From: Streptomyces drozdowiczii
GTDB taxonomy: Bacteria > Actinomycetota > Actinomycetes > Streptomycetales > Streptomycetaceae
DNA length: 64,000 nt
Assembly (NCBI RefSeq): GCF_026167665.1
Contig: NZ_CP098740.1
Coordinates: 1,116,001 to 1,180,000 of the forward strand
Direction of reading: 5' to 3'
How positions within the stretch are numbered: the first letter of the stretch is position 1; the number at the start of each line of letters is the position of its first letter. The position numbers and the translations under genes were made by a program. This document shows positions 15,783 through 27,248 of this stretch, in pieces. The notes below the pieces were generated by a model, which saw only the letters and a program-made list of their open reading frames with translations, was not told the origin of the DNA and made no database searches.

Positions 15783-16301
15783 TGCAGACCTCCGGTGAGG
15801 GGATGGCGACGGTGGCGGTGCGGTCAGAGCATGCACACGCCAACCGTCTCCGGGCCCCCTTCCTCAGCCGACAGGGTGAAGAGCGGGTGAACGGTTGCCG
15901 TTCGCGCCCGCCGGCGTCACGCCCGTGCGGCGTCCGCCCGCTGCCCTCCGGACCTCACGCACCCCACGACGACAGCTCACCGCCACCGTGGGTGCGAGTC
16001 TGCTACTGGGTTCGGGTGGGGCCGCAGTGTATGTCGCGGTCCGTACCGTCTCTGGGTTCGGCGAGACCGCAAGCGGGTGGAGGTGGGCTAGGGCCTGTCG
16101 CCGGGCTCTTCCTGGTGGCGGTGTTCGTCGCGTGCGTCCTGCTGGCGTACCTTTTCGCGGACGCCGCACAGGGGACGGTGCTGCCGGCCCGGGTCGACCC
16201 GGCCACCCGCGTGTTCACCCTCGGACCACCGCCCGCGCCGCGGGCACAGCAGGCCCTGTTGCCGGGTCGAGCGGCGACCCGGTCGAGTTTCCCAGGACAA
16301 C
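15783..16301. other. gap with a coding-like membrane fragment
   Basis: No intact gene. In one plus-strand frame, about 16103-16250, codon bias is typical and the translation reads GLFLVAVFVACVLLAYLFAD, a membrane helix. A preceding stretch in another frame reads LTATVGASLLLGSGGAAVYV. These could be remnants of one small membrane protein broken by a frameshift, but the evidence is thin. Confidence 0.3.
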
Positions 16302-16335
16302 GGAGAGCGCCTGCCAGGATCCGCAGGCGCTCTCC
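16302..16335 (-). terminator. hairpin terminator after gcl
   Basis: A perfect 13-bp stem (16302-16314 with 16323-16335) around an 8-base loop, 27 bases past the gcl stop codon. No long T tract follows, which is usual for Streptomyces. Confidence 0.75.
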
Positions 16336-16362
16336 GGGGCTGGGGTCACAGGACCTGGACGA

Positions 16363-18147
<1,785 letters not shown>

Positions 18148-18228
18148 TGAGTGCTCCTGCTCGTCCCTGGGTGGAGTCGGGGATGGAGTCGGGCTCTGTC
18201 GCGCCACCTGAGAGCACCACATCACCGG

Positions 18229-18264
18229 TTCCGCATTGCGGAAAACTTCTTCTGTTATGTGGAA
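18229..18264 (-). promoter_or_regulatory. paired operator boxes upstream of gcl (AllR-like)
   Basis: The proximal box (18229-18243, TTCCGCATTGCGGAA on the plus strand) has perfect 7-bp arms. The distal box (18250-18264) reads TTCCACATAACAGAA on the coding strand. Spacing from box to box is 21 bp, as before hyi, and the two distal boxes share the form TTCCA-n3-A-n-CAGAA. They lie just downstream of the predicted -10, covering the transcription start. Confidence 0.75.
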
Positions 18265-18267
18265 GCA

Positions 18268-18296
18268 AATCTAAGCGCCGTCCGGACCGCCGTCAA
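18268..18296 (-). promoter_or_regulatory. predicted gcl promoter
   Basis: On the coding strand TTGACG (18296-18291) and TAGATT (18273-18268) are 17 bp apart. The predicted start lies within the distal operator box. Confidence 0.6.
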
Positions 18297-18408
18297 GGGA
18301 GCGGGGAGCGGCACGGAGAAGGGCGCCGAGTGAGGCGATTCCGCTCCCGGCGGCGGGCTCTTGGGGGAGCATGGAGGGATTACGGAAGTGGTACGGAGGG
18401 AGCACGGG

Positions 18409-19107
18409 GTGGAGTCAGTGCCGGTACGGTGCCCGGCCTGTCGCCGCGACCATGCGTACGTGACCCCCGTCTACCCGTGCCCGTGCGGGGAGCCGACCGC
18501 CCCGCCGCTGCTGCGCGGCGCACCCGTCGTCCCGATCACCCATCGCACCTGGAACGACGACTGGGTGACCGTACGGTGCCGGGGCTGCGGGCGGCACGAC
18601 CAGTGGCCGCAGCCCGAGCTGTGCTGCCCGTGCGGCGCGGTGCTGCGGGTGCCGGTGCGGCCGGTGGCGTCCGCCGGGGCGGTCCGGCCCGCGCACATAC
18701 CGCTGCCGCGCACGGCGGCGGCGCCGCGTCCGGCGTTCCGCCCGCTGACCATCCGTACCGCGCGTGACGCGGTCGCGGCGGCGGCGCTCTATCTGACCTG
18801 GCTGGGCTTCCGGGACGTGACGCACCCGGTGAACCGGCCGGCGTCCCGGATCGACGTGCGGGCGGCCGGGCTGATCGCCGAGGTCGACTCCACGACCCGG
18901 CCGACCGCGCTCCGCGACGTCGAGTGCCTGTGGCTCAACGCGCTCAACGGCTCGGTGCGCGGGGTGCTGTTCTCGCTCGCGGGCTATACGCCGGAGGCCC
19001 GCAAGCGCGCGGACACCTTATGCGTGCCGCTGTTCGTCCTGGACCTCACCGGCACGCCGCAGCCGGTGAACGGCGCGGCCGACGAGCTCGTCAGCACCGG
19101 CGCCTGA
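18409..19107 (+). CDS. zinc-ribbon protein with nuclease-like C-terminus
   Basis: 232 residues if started at GTG 18409, which has GGAGGG 8 bp upstream; the longer frame from 18361 looks non-coding. The N-terminal third has two pairs of Cys clusters (CPACRRDH with CPC, then CRGCGRHD with CCPC), probably zinc ribbons. The C-terminal 110 residues (ARDAVAAAALYLTWLGFRDV, AAGLIAEVDSTTRPTALRDVECLW, SLAGYTPEARKRAD) resemble restriction-endonuclease/Mrr-fold domains, with E and D in AEVD as candidate catalytic residues. Function is inferred only. Codon 204 is a rare TTA. Confidence 0.65.
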   Translation: MESVPVRCPACRRDHAYVTPVYPCPCGEPTAPPLLRGAPVVPITHRTWNDDWVTVRCRGCGRHDQWPQPELCCPCGAVLRVPVRPVASAGAVRPAHIPLPRTAAAPRPAFRPLTIRTARDAVAAAALYLTWLGFRDVTHPVNRPASRIDVRAAGLIAEVDSTTRPTALRDVECLWLNALNGSVRGVLFSLAGYTPEARKRADTLCVPLFVLDLTGTPQPVNGAADELVSTGA

Positions 19108-19261
19108 CCGCTCGCAACCCATCAGAATCGGACACACGGGCCGGGCGACGTGTCGTGCCTCACGGAAACCGACCGGCCACCCTGCGTGTGATCCGTCACG
19201 TTCTGGCCAACGGCCCCCGATGTGCGGTCCGTTGTCAGTGGCGGGCCCTACAGTGGAACGC

Positions 19262-19489
19262 ATGGTCTTAACTCCACGGACTTCACCACCCTCGGACACG
19301 CCCGCGCACGCCCCCGCGCTCTCGGGCCGCGCCGCCCTGGAGGCCAATGAGGCGATCCGGGCGTTCGTGGACGCCCGCGCGGGGCAGGAGTGGTCCCCCG
19401 TGGAGTCCGCCGCGTACGAGGTGCTACTCATCGAGTGGGCGGCCGCGACGCGCGGGACGGCGGCGGGGGACGTCATCGAGGCCGCCTGA
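19262..19489 (+). CDS. small hypothetical protein with early TTA codon
   Basis: A 75-residue product, ATG 19262. A proline-rich head is followed by an amphipathic helical region (GRAALEANEAIRAFVDARAG, ESAAYEVLLIEWAAATRG). No known domain. Codon 3 is TTA, the rare leucine codon read by the bldA tRNA in Streptomyces, so translation may be limited to late growth. The neighbouring zinc-ribbon gene also contains a TTA codon. Confidence 0.6.
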   Translation: MVLTPRTSPPSDTPAHAPALSGRAALEANEAIRAFVDARAGQEWSPVESAAYEVLLIEWAAATRGTAAGDVIEAA

Positions 19490-19494
19490 CGCGG

Positions 19495-21102
19495 CTACCC
19501 CCGGTAGGTCTCCCGCAGCTCGATCTTGCGGACCTTGCCGCTGACCGTCATCGGGAAGGTCTCCCGGATCTGGAGCAGGCGCGGGATCTTGTAGTGCGCC
19601 AACTGCCCTTCGCAGAAGGCCCGTACGTCGTCGAGGGCCGGCGGGTCGGCCGGGTCGGCGGGGATGACGCAGGCCAGCACCTCTTCCCCGTAGCGCTCGT
19701 CGGGCACGCCGACCACCTGCACGTCGGCGATCTTCGGGTGGCGGTACAGGAACTCCTCGATCTCGCGCGGGTAGATGTTCTCGCCGCCCCGGATGATCAC
19801 GTCCTTGATGCGGCCGACGATCTGCACGTAGCCGTCCTCGCGCATCACCGCGAGGTCCCCGGTGTGCATCCAGCGCCCCGCGTCGATGGCCTCGGCGGTC
19901 CGCTCGGGCTGGTCCCAGTAGCCGAGCATCACGCTGTAGCCCCGGGTGCACAGCTCGCCGGACTGCCCGCGTTCCAGGGTCACCCCCGTCGCCGGGTCGA
20001 CGACCTTGACCTCGATGTGCGGCATGACGCGGCCGACGGTGCCGGTGCGGCGCTCCAGGTCGTCGTCGCGGCGGGTCTGCGTGGAGACCGGTGAGGTCTC
20101 CGTCATGCCGTAGCAGATGGACACCTCCTCCATGTGCATCTCGGCCACCACCCGCTTCATCACCTCGACCGGGCACGGCGACCCGGCCATGATCCCGGTG
20201 CGCAGCGAGGACAGGTCGTACGAGGCGAAGTCCGGCAGGTTCAGTTCGGCGATGAACATCGTGGGCACCCCGTACAGCGAGGTACAGCGCTCCTGCTGCA
20301 CGGCGCTCAGCACGGCCGCCGGTTCGAACGAGCCGCCGGGGATCACGATGCAGGCGCCGTGCGAGGTGATGCCGAGGTTGCCCATCACCATGCCGAAGCA
20401 GTGGTAGAAGGGGACCGGGAGGCAGACCCGGTCCTGCTCGGTGTAGGCGACCAACTCACCCACGAAGTAGCCGTTGTTGAGGATGTTGTGGTGGGAGAGG
20501 GTCGCGCCCTTGGGGAAGCCGGTGGTGCCCGAGGTGTACTGGATGTTGATCGGGTCGTCGCAGGACAGCTCCGCCTCGCGGGCGGTCAGCTGATCGCCTG
20601 TCACCTGGTCTGCCACCGCCAGCAGTTCCTCCCACGAGCTGTCGCCGATGTAGTGCACCGCCCGCAGATCGGGGCAGTTGGCGCGGACCTCCTCGACCAG
20701 GGCCCGGTAGTCGCTGGTGCGGTGCGTGAGGGAGGCGGCAAGGAGGGAGATCCCGGCCTGCTTCAGCACGTACTCCAACTCGTGCGCCCGGTAAGCCGGG
20801 TTGATGTTCACCATGATGGCGCCGACGCGGGCGGTGGCGTACTGGACGAGCACCCACTCGGGGCAGTTGACCGCCCAGATGCCGACCCGGTCGCCCTTGG
20901 CCACGCCCGACGCCATCAGGGCCCGCGCCAGCTCGTCCACGGCCGCGCCGAACTCCGCGTACGTCCAGCGCCGGCCGGACGGTACGTCGACCAGTGCCTC
21001 CCGGTCGGGCCAGGCGGCGACGGCCCGGTCGAGGTTGCGTCCGATGGTGTCGCCGAGCAGGGCGGTGGTGCCCGTGCCGTGTGCGTAGGACAGCTCGGTC
21101 AT
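19495..21102 (-). CDS. AMP-binding fatty acyl-CoA synthetase
   Basis: A 535-residue ANL-superfamily ligase forming acyl-CoA from fatty acid, ATP and CoA. It shows the P-loop-like [18 protein letters not shown], the A5-type [13 protein letters not shown], hinge region [20 protein letters not shown], and the C-terminal catalytic Lys in [13 protein letters not shown]. Its layout is that of medium/long-chain FadD-like enzymes. It overlaps the upstream ligase by 4 bp (ATGA), so both are made from one transcript. Specific chain length cannot be read from the sequence. Confidence 0.9.
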   Translation of the reverse strand: MTELSYAHGTGTTALLGDTIGRNLDRAVAAWPDREALVDVPSGRRWTYAEFGAAVDELARALMASGVAKGDRVGIWAVNCPEWVLVQYATARVGAIMVNINPAYRAHELEYVLKQAGISLLAASLTHRTSDYRALVEEVRANCPDLRAVHYIGDSSWEELLAVADQVTGDQLTAREAELSCDDPINIQYTSGTTGFPKGATLSHHNILNNGYFVGELVAYTEQDRVCLPVPFYHCFGMVMGNLGITSHGACIVIPGGSFEPAAVLSAVQQERCTSLYGVPTMFIAELNLPDFASYDLSSLRTGIMAGSPCPVEVMKRVVAEMHMEEVSICYGMTETSPVSTQTRRDDDLERRTGTVGRVMPHIEVKVVDPATGVTLERGQSGELCTRGYSVMLGYWDQPERTAEAIDAGRWMHTGDLAVMREDGYVQIVGRIKDVIIRGGENIYPREIEEFLYRHPKIADVQVVGVPDERYGEEVLACVIPADPADPPALDDVRAFCEGQLAHYKIPRLLQIRETFPMTVSGKVRKIELRETYRG

Positions 21103-22775
21103 GCCAGGTCCCCCTCGACGTATTCGGTGCCGCCGCCCTGGGCGGTGCGCTCGCGCAGTTCGATCCGGCGGATCTTGCCGGAGACGGTCTTGGGCAGCTC
21201 CGCGAACTCCAGCCGCCGCACCCGCTTGTACGGGGCGAGCACGGACCGGGAGTGGGCGAAGAGCACCTTGGCGGTGTCGGGGCCGGGCTCCCAGCCGTCT
21301 GCGAGCACCACGTATGCCTTCGGGACGGAGAGGCGGACCTCGTCGGGGGCCGGGACGACGGCGGCCTCGACCACCGCCTCGTGCTCCAGCAGGGCGCTCT
21401 CCAGCTCGAACGGGGAGATCTTGTAGTCGGAGGACTTGAAGACGTCGTCGGCGCGCCCCACGTAGGTGATGTAGCCGTCCTCGTCGCGGGAGCCGATGTC
21501 ACCGGTGCGGTAGTAGCCGCCGGCCATCGCCTCGGCCGTGCGCTCCGGGTCGCCGTGGTAGCCGGTCATCAGGCCCACCGGGTGCGTCGACAGGTCCAGC
21601 GAGATCTCGCCCTCGACCGCGCCGGGCTCCCCGCTCACCGGGTCGAGCAGGACCACCCGGAAGCCGGGGCTGGGCCGCCCCATCGAACCGGGCTTGAGGA
21701 CCTGGCCGGGGGTGTTGGCGACCTGGACGGCGGTCTCCGTCTGGCCGAAGCCGTCGCGGATGGTGACACCCCAGGCGCGCCGGACCGCCTCGATGACCTC
21801 GGGGTTCAGCGGTTCACCGGCGGCGACCACCTCGCGCGGCGGCGTCTTCAGCTGGGTCAGGTCCGCCTGGATGAGCATGCGCCACACGGTGGGCGGGGCG
21901 CAGAAGCTCGTGATGCCGGAGCGGTCCATCTCGGCCATCAGGCGGCCGGCGTCGAAGCGGGTGTAGTTGAAGATGAAGACGGTCGCCTCGGCGCTCCACG
22001 GAGCGAAGAGGTTGGACCAGGCGTGCTTGGCCCAGCCGGGCGAGGAGATGTTGAGGTGGACGTCGCCGGGCTTGAGCCCGATCCAGTACATCGTCGCCAA
22101 GTGGCCCACGGGGTACGAGACATGGGTGTGCTCGACCAGCTTGGGGCTGGCGGTCGTGCCGGAGGTGAAGTAGAGCATCAGCGGTTCGTCCGCGTCGGTC
22201 TCGCGGTCCGGTGTGAAGGCGCGCGGGGCCCCGGCGGCGTCCGCGTAGTCGAGCCAGCCCTCGGTCGGGGCGCCGACGCAGATACGGGTGTAGCGGCCGG
22301 GCACCTCGGCGAACTTCGCGGTGTCGGTGTCGCGGACCAGGACGTGCCGGACCCGGCCGCGCTCCACCCGGTCGCGCAGGTCGGCGGGGCCGAGCAGCGG
22401 GGTCGCCGGGATGACGACGGCGCGCAGCTTCATCGCGGCGAGCGCGGTCTCCCACAGCTCGACCTGGTTGCCGAGCATGACGAGGACGCGGTCGCCCTCG
22501 CGCACCCCCTGGGCGCGCAGCCAGTTCGCGGCCCGGTCGGAGCGGGCGGACATCTCGGCGAACGACACCTCGGTGCGGGTGCCGTCCTCCTCCACGATGT
22601 GCAGGGCGGTGCGGTCGTTGTCCCGGGCGATGACGTCGAACCAGTCGAGCGCCCAGTTGAAGTGGTCGTCGCGGGGCCAGCGGAAGCCGTCGTAGGCGGC
22701 GGTGTAGTCCTCGCGGTGCCGGAGCAGGAAGTCCCGGGCCGCCCGGAACGTCTCCGTCGCACTCGTTTCCGGCAT
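21099..22775 (-). CDS. AMP-binding acyl-CoA synthetase (MACS-like)
   Basis: 558 residues. ANL motifs: [54 protein letters not shown] and [13 protein letters not shown] with the catalytic Lys. The N-terminal segment ([20 protein letters not shown]) is typical of acetyl-CoA-synthetase-like and medium-chain (MACS) enzymes. It is first in a two-gene operon with a second acyl-CoA ligase and faces a GAF-LuxR gene across a 136-bp gap, suggesting that the regulator controls both. Confidence 0.9.
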   Translation of the reverse strand: MPETSATETFRAARDFLLRHREDYTAAYDGFRWPRDDHFNWALDWFDVIARDNDRTALHIVEEDGTRTEVSFAEMSARSDRAANWLRAQGVREGDRVLVMLGNQVELWETALAAMKLRAVVIPATPLLGPADLRDRVERGRVRHVLVRDTDTAKFAEVPGRYTRICVGAPTEGWLDYADAAGAPRAFTPDRETDADEPLMLYFTSGTTASPKLVEHTHVSYPVGHLATMYWIGLKPGDVHLNISSPGWAKHAWSNLFAPWSAEATVFIFNYTRFDAGRLMAEMDRSGITSFCAPPTVWRMLIQADLTQLKTPPREVVAAGEPLNPEVIEAVRRAWGVTIRDGFGQTETAVQVANTPGQVLKPGSMGRPSPGFRVVLLDPVSGEPGAVEGEISLDLSTHPVGLMTGYHGDPERTAEAMAGGYYRTGDIGSRDEDGYITYVGRADDVFKSSDYKISPFELESALLEHEAVVEAAVVPAPDEVRLSVPKAYVVLADGWEPGPDTAKVLFAHSRSVLAPYKRVRRLEFAELPKTVSGKIRRIELRERTAQGGGTEYVEGDLA

Positions 22776-22911
22776 GTGCCCTCCTCTTTACCGACCCGGC
22801 CGGTCCTCCGGCTCCTCACATGATGTAAACAGTGACCCAGGTCTCACCACCCCCGGACGGGGGTGTCGCGGGGCCGCCATTCCATCGGGGGCCGGGCAGA
22901 GAGGCGGCAGG

Positions 22912-23754
22912 GTGCCGGAATCCGTCGAGGCGGTCGAGATGCAAGCGGCGCTGCTGCGGCTGCGCCGGACGAGCGGGCTGCCGGTGGCGTTCGGCGGGCT
23001 GCTGTCGGACAGCCGGCACGCCAGGATCGCCGAGGTGAACGGGGCGCGTACGGCTGCGCTGCGCGGCCTGGTCATCTCGTCGGGCAGCGGCCTGGGCGGC
23101 AAGTCCATGGCCCTGTCCAGGCCGTGCGCGGTGACCGACTACCGCTTCTCGCGCCACATCAGCCACGAGTACGACACGGCCGTCGCGGCGGAGGGGCTGC
23201 GTTCGGTGGTCGCCGTGCCCGTCGTGGTGCGGCGCGAGGTGCGGGGGGTGCTGTACGGGGCGCTGCGTGAGCCGCTCACGCTGGGGGACCGCACGTTCGA
23301 CGCGGCGGTGGCCGCCGCCCGTGACGTGGAGCAGGCGCTGGTGGTCCGGGACGAGGTGCGGCAGCTGCTGGCGGCGGGCCGCCCGGAGCCGGACGCCGCG
23401 CCTGGAGCGGCGGCGGCCTGGGAGGACGTCCGGGAGGCGCACCGCGAGCTGCGCGCCCTGATGCCGAAGGTGCTGGACCCGGCGCTCCGGGACGAGCTGC
23501 TCGCGGTGTGCGGGCGGCTGGCCTCGGCGACGGGCGCCCGGGAGCCCGGGGCGCGGGAGGTCCGGCTCGCACCGCGCGAGGTGGATGTGCTGGCCTGTGT
23601 CGCGGCGGGTGCCACCAACGCGGTGGCGGCGGACCGGCTGGGGCTGCGCCCGGAGACGGTGAAGGGCTATCTGCGGTCCGCGATGCGGAGGCTGGGGGCG
23701 CACACCCGGCTGGAGGCGGTGGTGGCGGCCCGGCGTGCGGGGCTCCTGCCGTAG
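22912..23754 (+). CDS. GAF-domain LuxR-family transcriptional regulator
   Basis: 280 residues from GTG 22912; an internal ATG at 22939 is possible. Residues about 10-150 form a GAF-like sensor (VAFGGLLSDSRHARIAEVNG, GLRSVVAVPVVVRREVRGVLYG). A coiled linker follows. The C-terminal LuxR helix-turn-helix reads APREVDVLACVAAGATNAVA, then ADRLGLRPETVKGYLRSAMR. No histidine-kinase or receiver part is present, so it probably binds a small ligand. Similar genes next to acyl-CoA ligases are common in actinobacteria; the ligand may be an acyl-CoA or aromatic acid (inference). Confidence 0.85.
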   Translation: MPESVEAVEMQAALLRLRRTSGLPVAFGGLLSDSRHARIAEVNGARTAALRGLVISSGSGLGGKSMALSRPCAVTDYRFSRHISHEYDTAVAAEGLRSVVAVPVVVRREVRGVLYGALREPLTLGDRTFDAAVAAARDVEQALVVRDEVRQLLAAGRPEPDAAPGAAAAWEDVREAHRELRALMPKVLDPALRDELLAVCGRLASATGAREPGAREVRLAPREVDVLACVAAGATNAVAADRLGLRPETVKGYLRSAMRRLGAHTRLEAVVAARRAGLLP

Positions 23755-23872
23755 GCGCGTCCCGCGCCGTGGAGGGTGCCCCGCGCCGTCGGGCGGCGCC
23801 CCGCGCCGTAGAGCCCCCGACGCCGTAGGGCGCCCCCGCCCCGTAAACCGTCCCCCCGCATCCGCGCCCCCG

Positions 23873-25018
23873 TCAGCGCCCCAGGTCCACGAACGACCCG
23901 AATCGGACGTCGTGCTCCGTCGCCGAGGTCATCGCCGCCATCAGGTCCGTCGCCTCCCCCGTCAGGGCGTCGCGCTCCGCGGCCGTCAGCGGGCGTACCT
24001 CCTGGACGGTGACGGCGGCGGGGGCGTCGCGCGGTGTGTCCAGCCGCCAGACCGCCGCGAAGAACCCGTCCACCAGCACGCTGCCGTAGGTCTGGTTGCC
24101 CACCCCGTTGAGGCCCTTGAGGGGCGCCGGGATGACCCGGGTGCGGTCGGCGTGGCCGAGGAGGACGTTGTCGAACTCGGGCAGGAAGCGGGGCGGGGCC
24201 GGGGTGTCCTCGGCGGGGCGCGGGGCGTCGGGCAGGTCGAAGAGTTCGGTGCCGTGCTCGTCGCGGAAGGTGACGAGCCGGGGCCGCAGCCGCTCGAAGA
24301 CCTCCTTCAGGCGGGTCAGCCCGGCCCATGCCTGCATGTCCTTCACCGATGCGGGGCCGAACGCGCCGAGGTAGCGCAGCACGGCGCGCTCGATGTCGGG
24401 CGCCGCCTCCCCCGCGTAACCGAGCCAGCGTTCGACGGTGGTGAGCGAGACGCCTCCGCTGATGCCCCACAGGCCGCGCGGGGTCGCCTGGACCAGGGGC
24501 AGCAGGCAGCGGGCGGCGATCCCGAGGGCCTGCGGGTCCGCGTCGGGCCACTCGGTGAGCAGCCGCTCGCGGATCTCCTTCGGGGTGCGCGGCGCCTCCT
24601 CCACGTACGCCCGGCTCAGCTCGCGCACCCGGTCCAGGTCCACGCCCGGGAGTCGCTTGCGGAACATGTTGAGTTCGCGGTCGACGGCGGGCTGCATCAG
24701 GGGGCGCAGGGACAGGGCGTCCTCGGCGGTGTGGGTGTGGATGGTCGAGCGCAGGGAGACGATGCGGACGACCTCGCGGGACTCCATCAGCGACGACAGG
24801 TCGGCGGGCCGGAAGCCCCGGAGCCGGGCCAGGAGCTGGTAGTACGGCGGCTTGGTGTTCTGCGCCTGGAGGCCGACGAGGTGGGTGACGGCGTCCTTGG
24901 CGCTCATCGCGGTCCGGCGCAGCAGGAGCTGGCGGTCCAGGGTCGCCCGGCCGAGGGCCCTGGGCGTGAGCACGGGGACGGGGACGGCGCCGGCGGCGGG
25001 CTTCTTCTTCACGGCCAT
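23873..25018 (-). CDS. HTH_42 winged-helix protein, AlkZ-like DNA glycosylase candidate
   Basis: 381 residues made of tandem winged helices plus a beta-barrel, the HTH_42 fold. The catalytic Q-x-Q motif of AlkZ-type glycosylases is present as Q51 and Q53 in THLVGLQAQNTKPPYYQLLA; the YcaQ branch instead has Q-x-D. Further blocks: RIVSLRSTIHTHTAEDAL and LLGHADRTRVIPAPLKGLNG. Known members (AlkZ, YcaQ) excise alkylated or cross-linked bases. The Q-x-Q type is sometimes linked to self-resistance, but no toxin cluster adjoins it here. An Arg/Lys-rich N-terminus suggests DNA binding. Confidence 0.75.
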   Translation of the reverse strand: MAVKKKPAAGAVPVPVLTPRALGRATLDRQLLLRRTAMSAKDAVTHLVGLQAQNTKPPYYQLLARLRGFRPADLSSLMESREVVRIVSLRSTIHTHTAEDALSLRPLMQPAVDRELNMFRKRLPGVDLDRVRELSRAYVEEAPRTPKEIRERLLTEWPDADPQALGIAARCLLPLVQATPRGLWGISGGVSLTTVERWLGYAGEAAPDIERAVLRYLGAFGPASVKDMQAWAGLTRLKEVFERLRPRLVTFRDEHGTELFDLPDAPRPAEDTPAPPRFLPEFDNVLLGHADRTRVIPAPLKGLNGVGNQTYGSVLVDGFFAAVWRLDTPRDAPAAVTVQEVRPLTAAERDALTGEATDLMAAMTSATEHDVRFGSFVDLGR

Positions 25019-25136
25019 GACGGCACGCTACGGGGAGATGAGGCCGGATTCGGTCCTGATGGGCGACCTCGGCGGCGCCACGCCCCTCCCCCCGGCGAAG
25101 CCGGGATCGCGGCGGGACCGCCCGCATCATGGTCCC

Positions 25137-26014
25137 GTGATCGCCGTCCTGTTCGCCGTCCTGACCGCCCTCAGCAACGGCTCCGCCTCCGTGCTCCAGC
25201 GCCGGGCCGCCCTCGACGTGCCGCAGACCGAGGCCATGCGGGTGTCGCTCATCGGCCATCTGCTGCGCCAGAGGGTGTGGCTCGCGGGGATCGCCCTGGT
25301 GATCGTCGCCGCCGTCTGCCAGGCCGTCGCGCTGGCCACCGGACCGATCTCCGTGGTGCAGCCGATCTTCGTGATCGAGCTCCCGGCGACCCTGCTCCTG
25401 GCCGGATTCATGATGCGGGCGCGGCTGCCCCGGACGGTCTGGCTCGGGGTCGCCGCCGTGACGGCCGGGCTGGCCCTCGGGATGGCGACGGCCGCGCCGG
25501 GCGGCGGCAGCGACACCGTGCACGGGGCGGCGTGGGTGCCCGCGCTGATCCTGACGGGCGTCTTCGAGGCGCTGCTGATCGCGGGCGCGCTGGGCACCCG
25601 GGGCAATGTCCGGGCCGCCCTGCTGGCCACGGCCGCCGCCTGCGGTTACGCGCTGACCGCCGCGCTGATGAAGGACGCGATGGCCCGGCTCGACACGGGC
25701 GGCGCGGGGGCGCTGTTCAGCTCCTGGCAGCTGTACGCGACGGCGGCGGCGGGGTCGGCGCGCTGTTCCTGCTCCAGAACGCCCTGCAGGCCGGCACGCT
25801 CGTCGCCGTACAGCCGTGTCTGACGCTGGGCGACGCCCTGATCAGCATCCTGTACGGGGTGACGCTGTTCGGCGAGGAGGTGCGCACCGGCTGGTGGGTG
25901 CTGCCCGAGCTGCTGGCGCTGGGCCTGATCGCGGCGGGGTGCGTGGAGCTGGCGCGGTCGCCGCTGGCCACCGGGAACCCGGCGGCCCCGGCCCGCGCGC
26001 GCCGGGTCGACTGA
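25137..26014 (+). pseudogene. DMT (EamA-type) transporter, frameshifted
   Basis: From GTG 25137 the first frame encodes seven to eight helices (AVLFAVLTALSNGSASVLQR, GIALVIVAAVCQAVALATG, TVWLGVAAVTAGLALGMA). At the G4 run 25751-25754 homology passes to another frame (GALFLLQNALQAGTLVAVQP, SILYGVTLFGEEVR, WVLPELLALGLIAAGCVELA), which ends at 26014. One added G restores a complete ten-helix drug/metabolite transporter of about 292 residues. It is divergent from the glycosylase gene. Substrate unknown. The break may be an assembly error. Confidence 0.82.
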
Positions 26015-26052
26015 CCGGACGGGCACGGACCGGGGCCAAGCCGTACGCGCGG

Positions 26053-26636
26053 CTACTTGCTGATCGCGAAGCGCATCAGGGCGTGCTCGTCGCCCTGCTT
26101 GATCTTGCCGGTCTCGTTGATCACCTGGAGCTTCCAGCCGGCGCCGACGCGCATGGCCTTCGCCACGGCGCAGCCGTTGTCGCTGGTGAGCAGGGACGGC
26201 CAGATGTCGGCGACCTGCTGGCTGCTGCCGCCCGTGGCGTCGTAGACCTTGATGCTGACGTTGCGCGCGTTCTGGAAGGAGCTGCCCTTCTTGTACGCGG
26301 CGGCGACGAAGACGACCGCCGTGACGTTCGGGGGATCCGGGCGAAGTCGACGGTGACCGTCTCGTCGTCGCCGTCGCCCTTGCCGGTCTGGTTGTCACCG
26401 CTGTGCACCAGCGAGCCGTTGCCCAGCGGGTCCAGGGAGTCCAGGCCGGCCAGCCGCACCGGGTCCGCGCCCTGCATCGCGATGGCGATCAGGTCGAGGT
26501 CGGTGCCCTTCTTCTGCTTCAGCTTCCCCAACAGCCCGCCACTGCTGCCGACGGTGGGGTCCCAGGAGACGCCGATGGAAAGGTGGGTCACCCCGTCCAG
26601 GTCCGCCGGGCCGTCTTCCTTCTTCAACGTGATCAT
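26053..26636 (-). pseudogene. TerD-family protein, frameshifted
   Basis: The first frame (from ATG 26636) gives the calcium-binding TerD fold start: MITLKKEDGPADLDGVTHLS, IGVSWDP, LDLIAIAMQGADPVR, DDETVTVDFARIP. At the C5 run (complement of 26330-26334) it shifts. The other frame continues NVTAVVFVAAAYKKGSSFQN, KVYDATGGSSQQVADIW, GCAVAKAMRVGAGWKLQVIN and stops at 26053. Adding one C joins them into a normal TerD of about 194 residues. TerD proteins bind Ca2+ and act in tellurite and stress responses or differentiation. No other ter genes adjoin. Confidence 0.85.
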
Positions 26637-26847
26637 TCGTGGTCCTCTTCGTGGCGAGATTCCTACAGGGTGAGTCTGCCTGGTGTCCTCCCGCTACCCC
26701 TCACCAGGGGCAAAATTTCGACCAAGTGTGGGAGGTGCCCGGCCGGATTGTCCTGCCTCGGCATGATGTACGAGTACGTGTCCCCGTGATACGGGCACGC
26801 CGATGACGCCCGGTCCGGGGTGGGCCGGGCGTCGGTTGTCAGCCGTG

Positions 26848-27078
26848 TCAGGCGGCGTCCTCGCGCACCACCATCGGCGCTCCCAGGTGCTGGTGGCCGC
26901 CGCTGGCGAGCATGCGGACCTCCGCGTGGTCGCTGATCTCGGCGCGGACGATGCCGGTGTCGTCCTCGTAGACGGGGTGTCCGCCCGCACCGCTCTGTGC
27001 CGTCCGGTGGACGGTGACGGCGTCGTCCTCCACGGCCGAGGACTGGAAGACGAGCTCGTAGCTTTCCGGGTAATCCAT
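26848..27078 (-). CDS. small hypothetical protein
   Basis: A 76-residue product starting MDYPESYELVFQSS with alternating strands (DAVTVHRTAQSGAGGHPVY, IVRAEISDHAEVRML) and a His-containing tail. It resembles a small Streptomyces-specific protein family (possibly DUF6296) that I cannot confirm. It has no signal or membrane segment and stands alone between TerD and the DUF5709 gene. Confidence 0.6.
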   Translation of the reverse strand: MDYPESYELVFQSSAVEDDAVTVHRTAQSGAGGHPVYEDDTGIVRAEISDHAEVRMLASGGHQHLGAPMVVREDAA

Positions 27079-27248
27079 GACGGGCTCTCCAGACGACTTT
27101 CCCGGGGCCGGCCTCTCGGGCGCGCGCCCGGCCTGCACCCTCCATGGTCGCGCAGACCCGGGCCGGATGCAGGGGCGGGCGCGTCCTGCGGGCCGGGGCG
27201 GGGGCTGCCTATGCTGAAGGAGAGCCCCGCCGCGGGAAGGGAAGCGCC

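Noticed and set aside
26053..26636. TerD break as evidence of a degraded tellurite-resistance cluster
   Set aside because: No other ter genes are nearby, and the lesion is a one-base homopolymer loss like three others, so assembly error is likelier.
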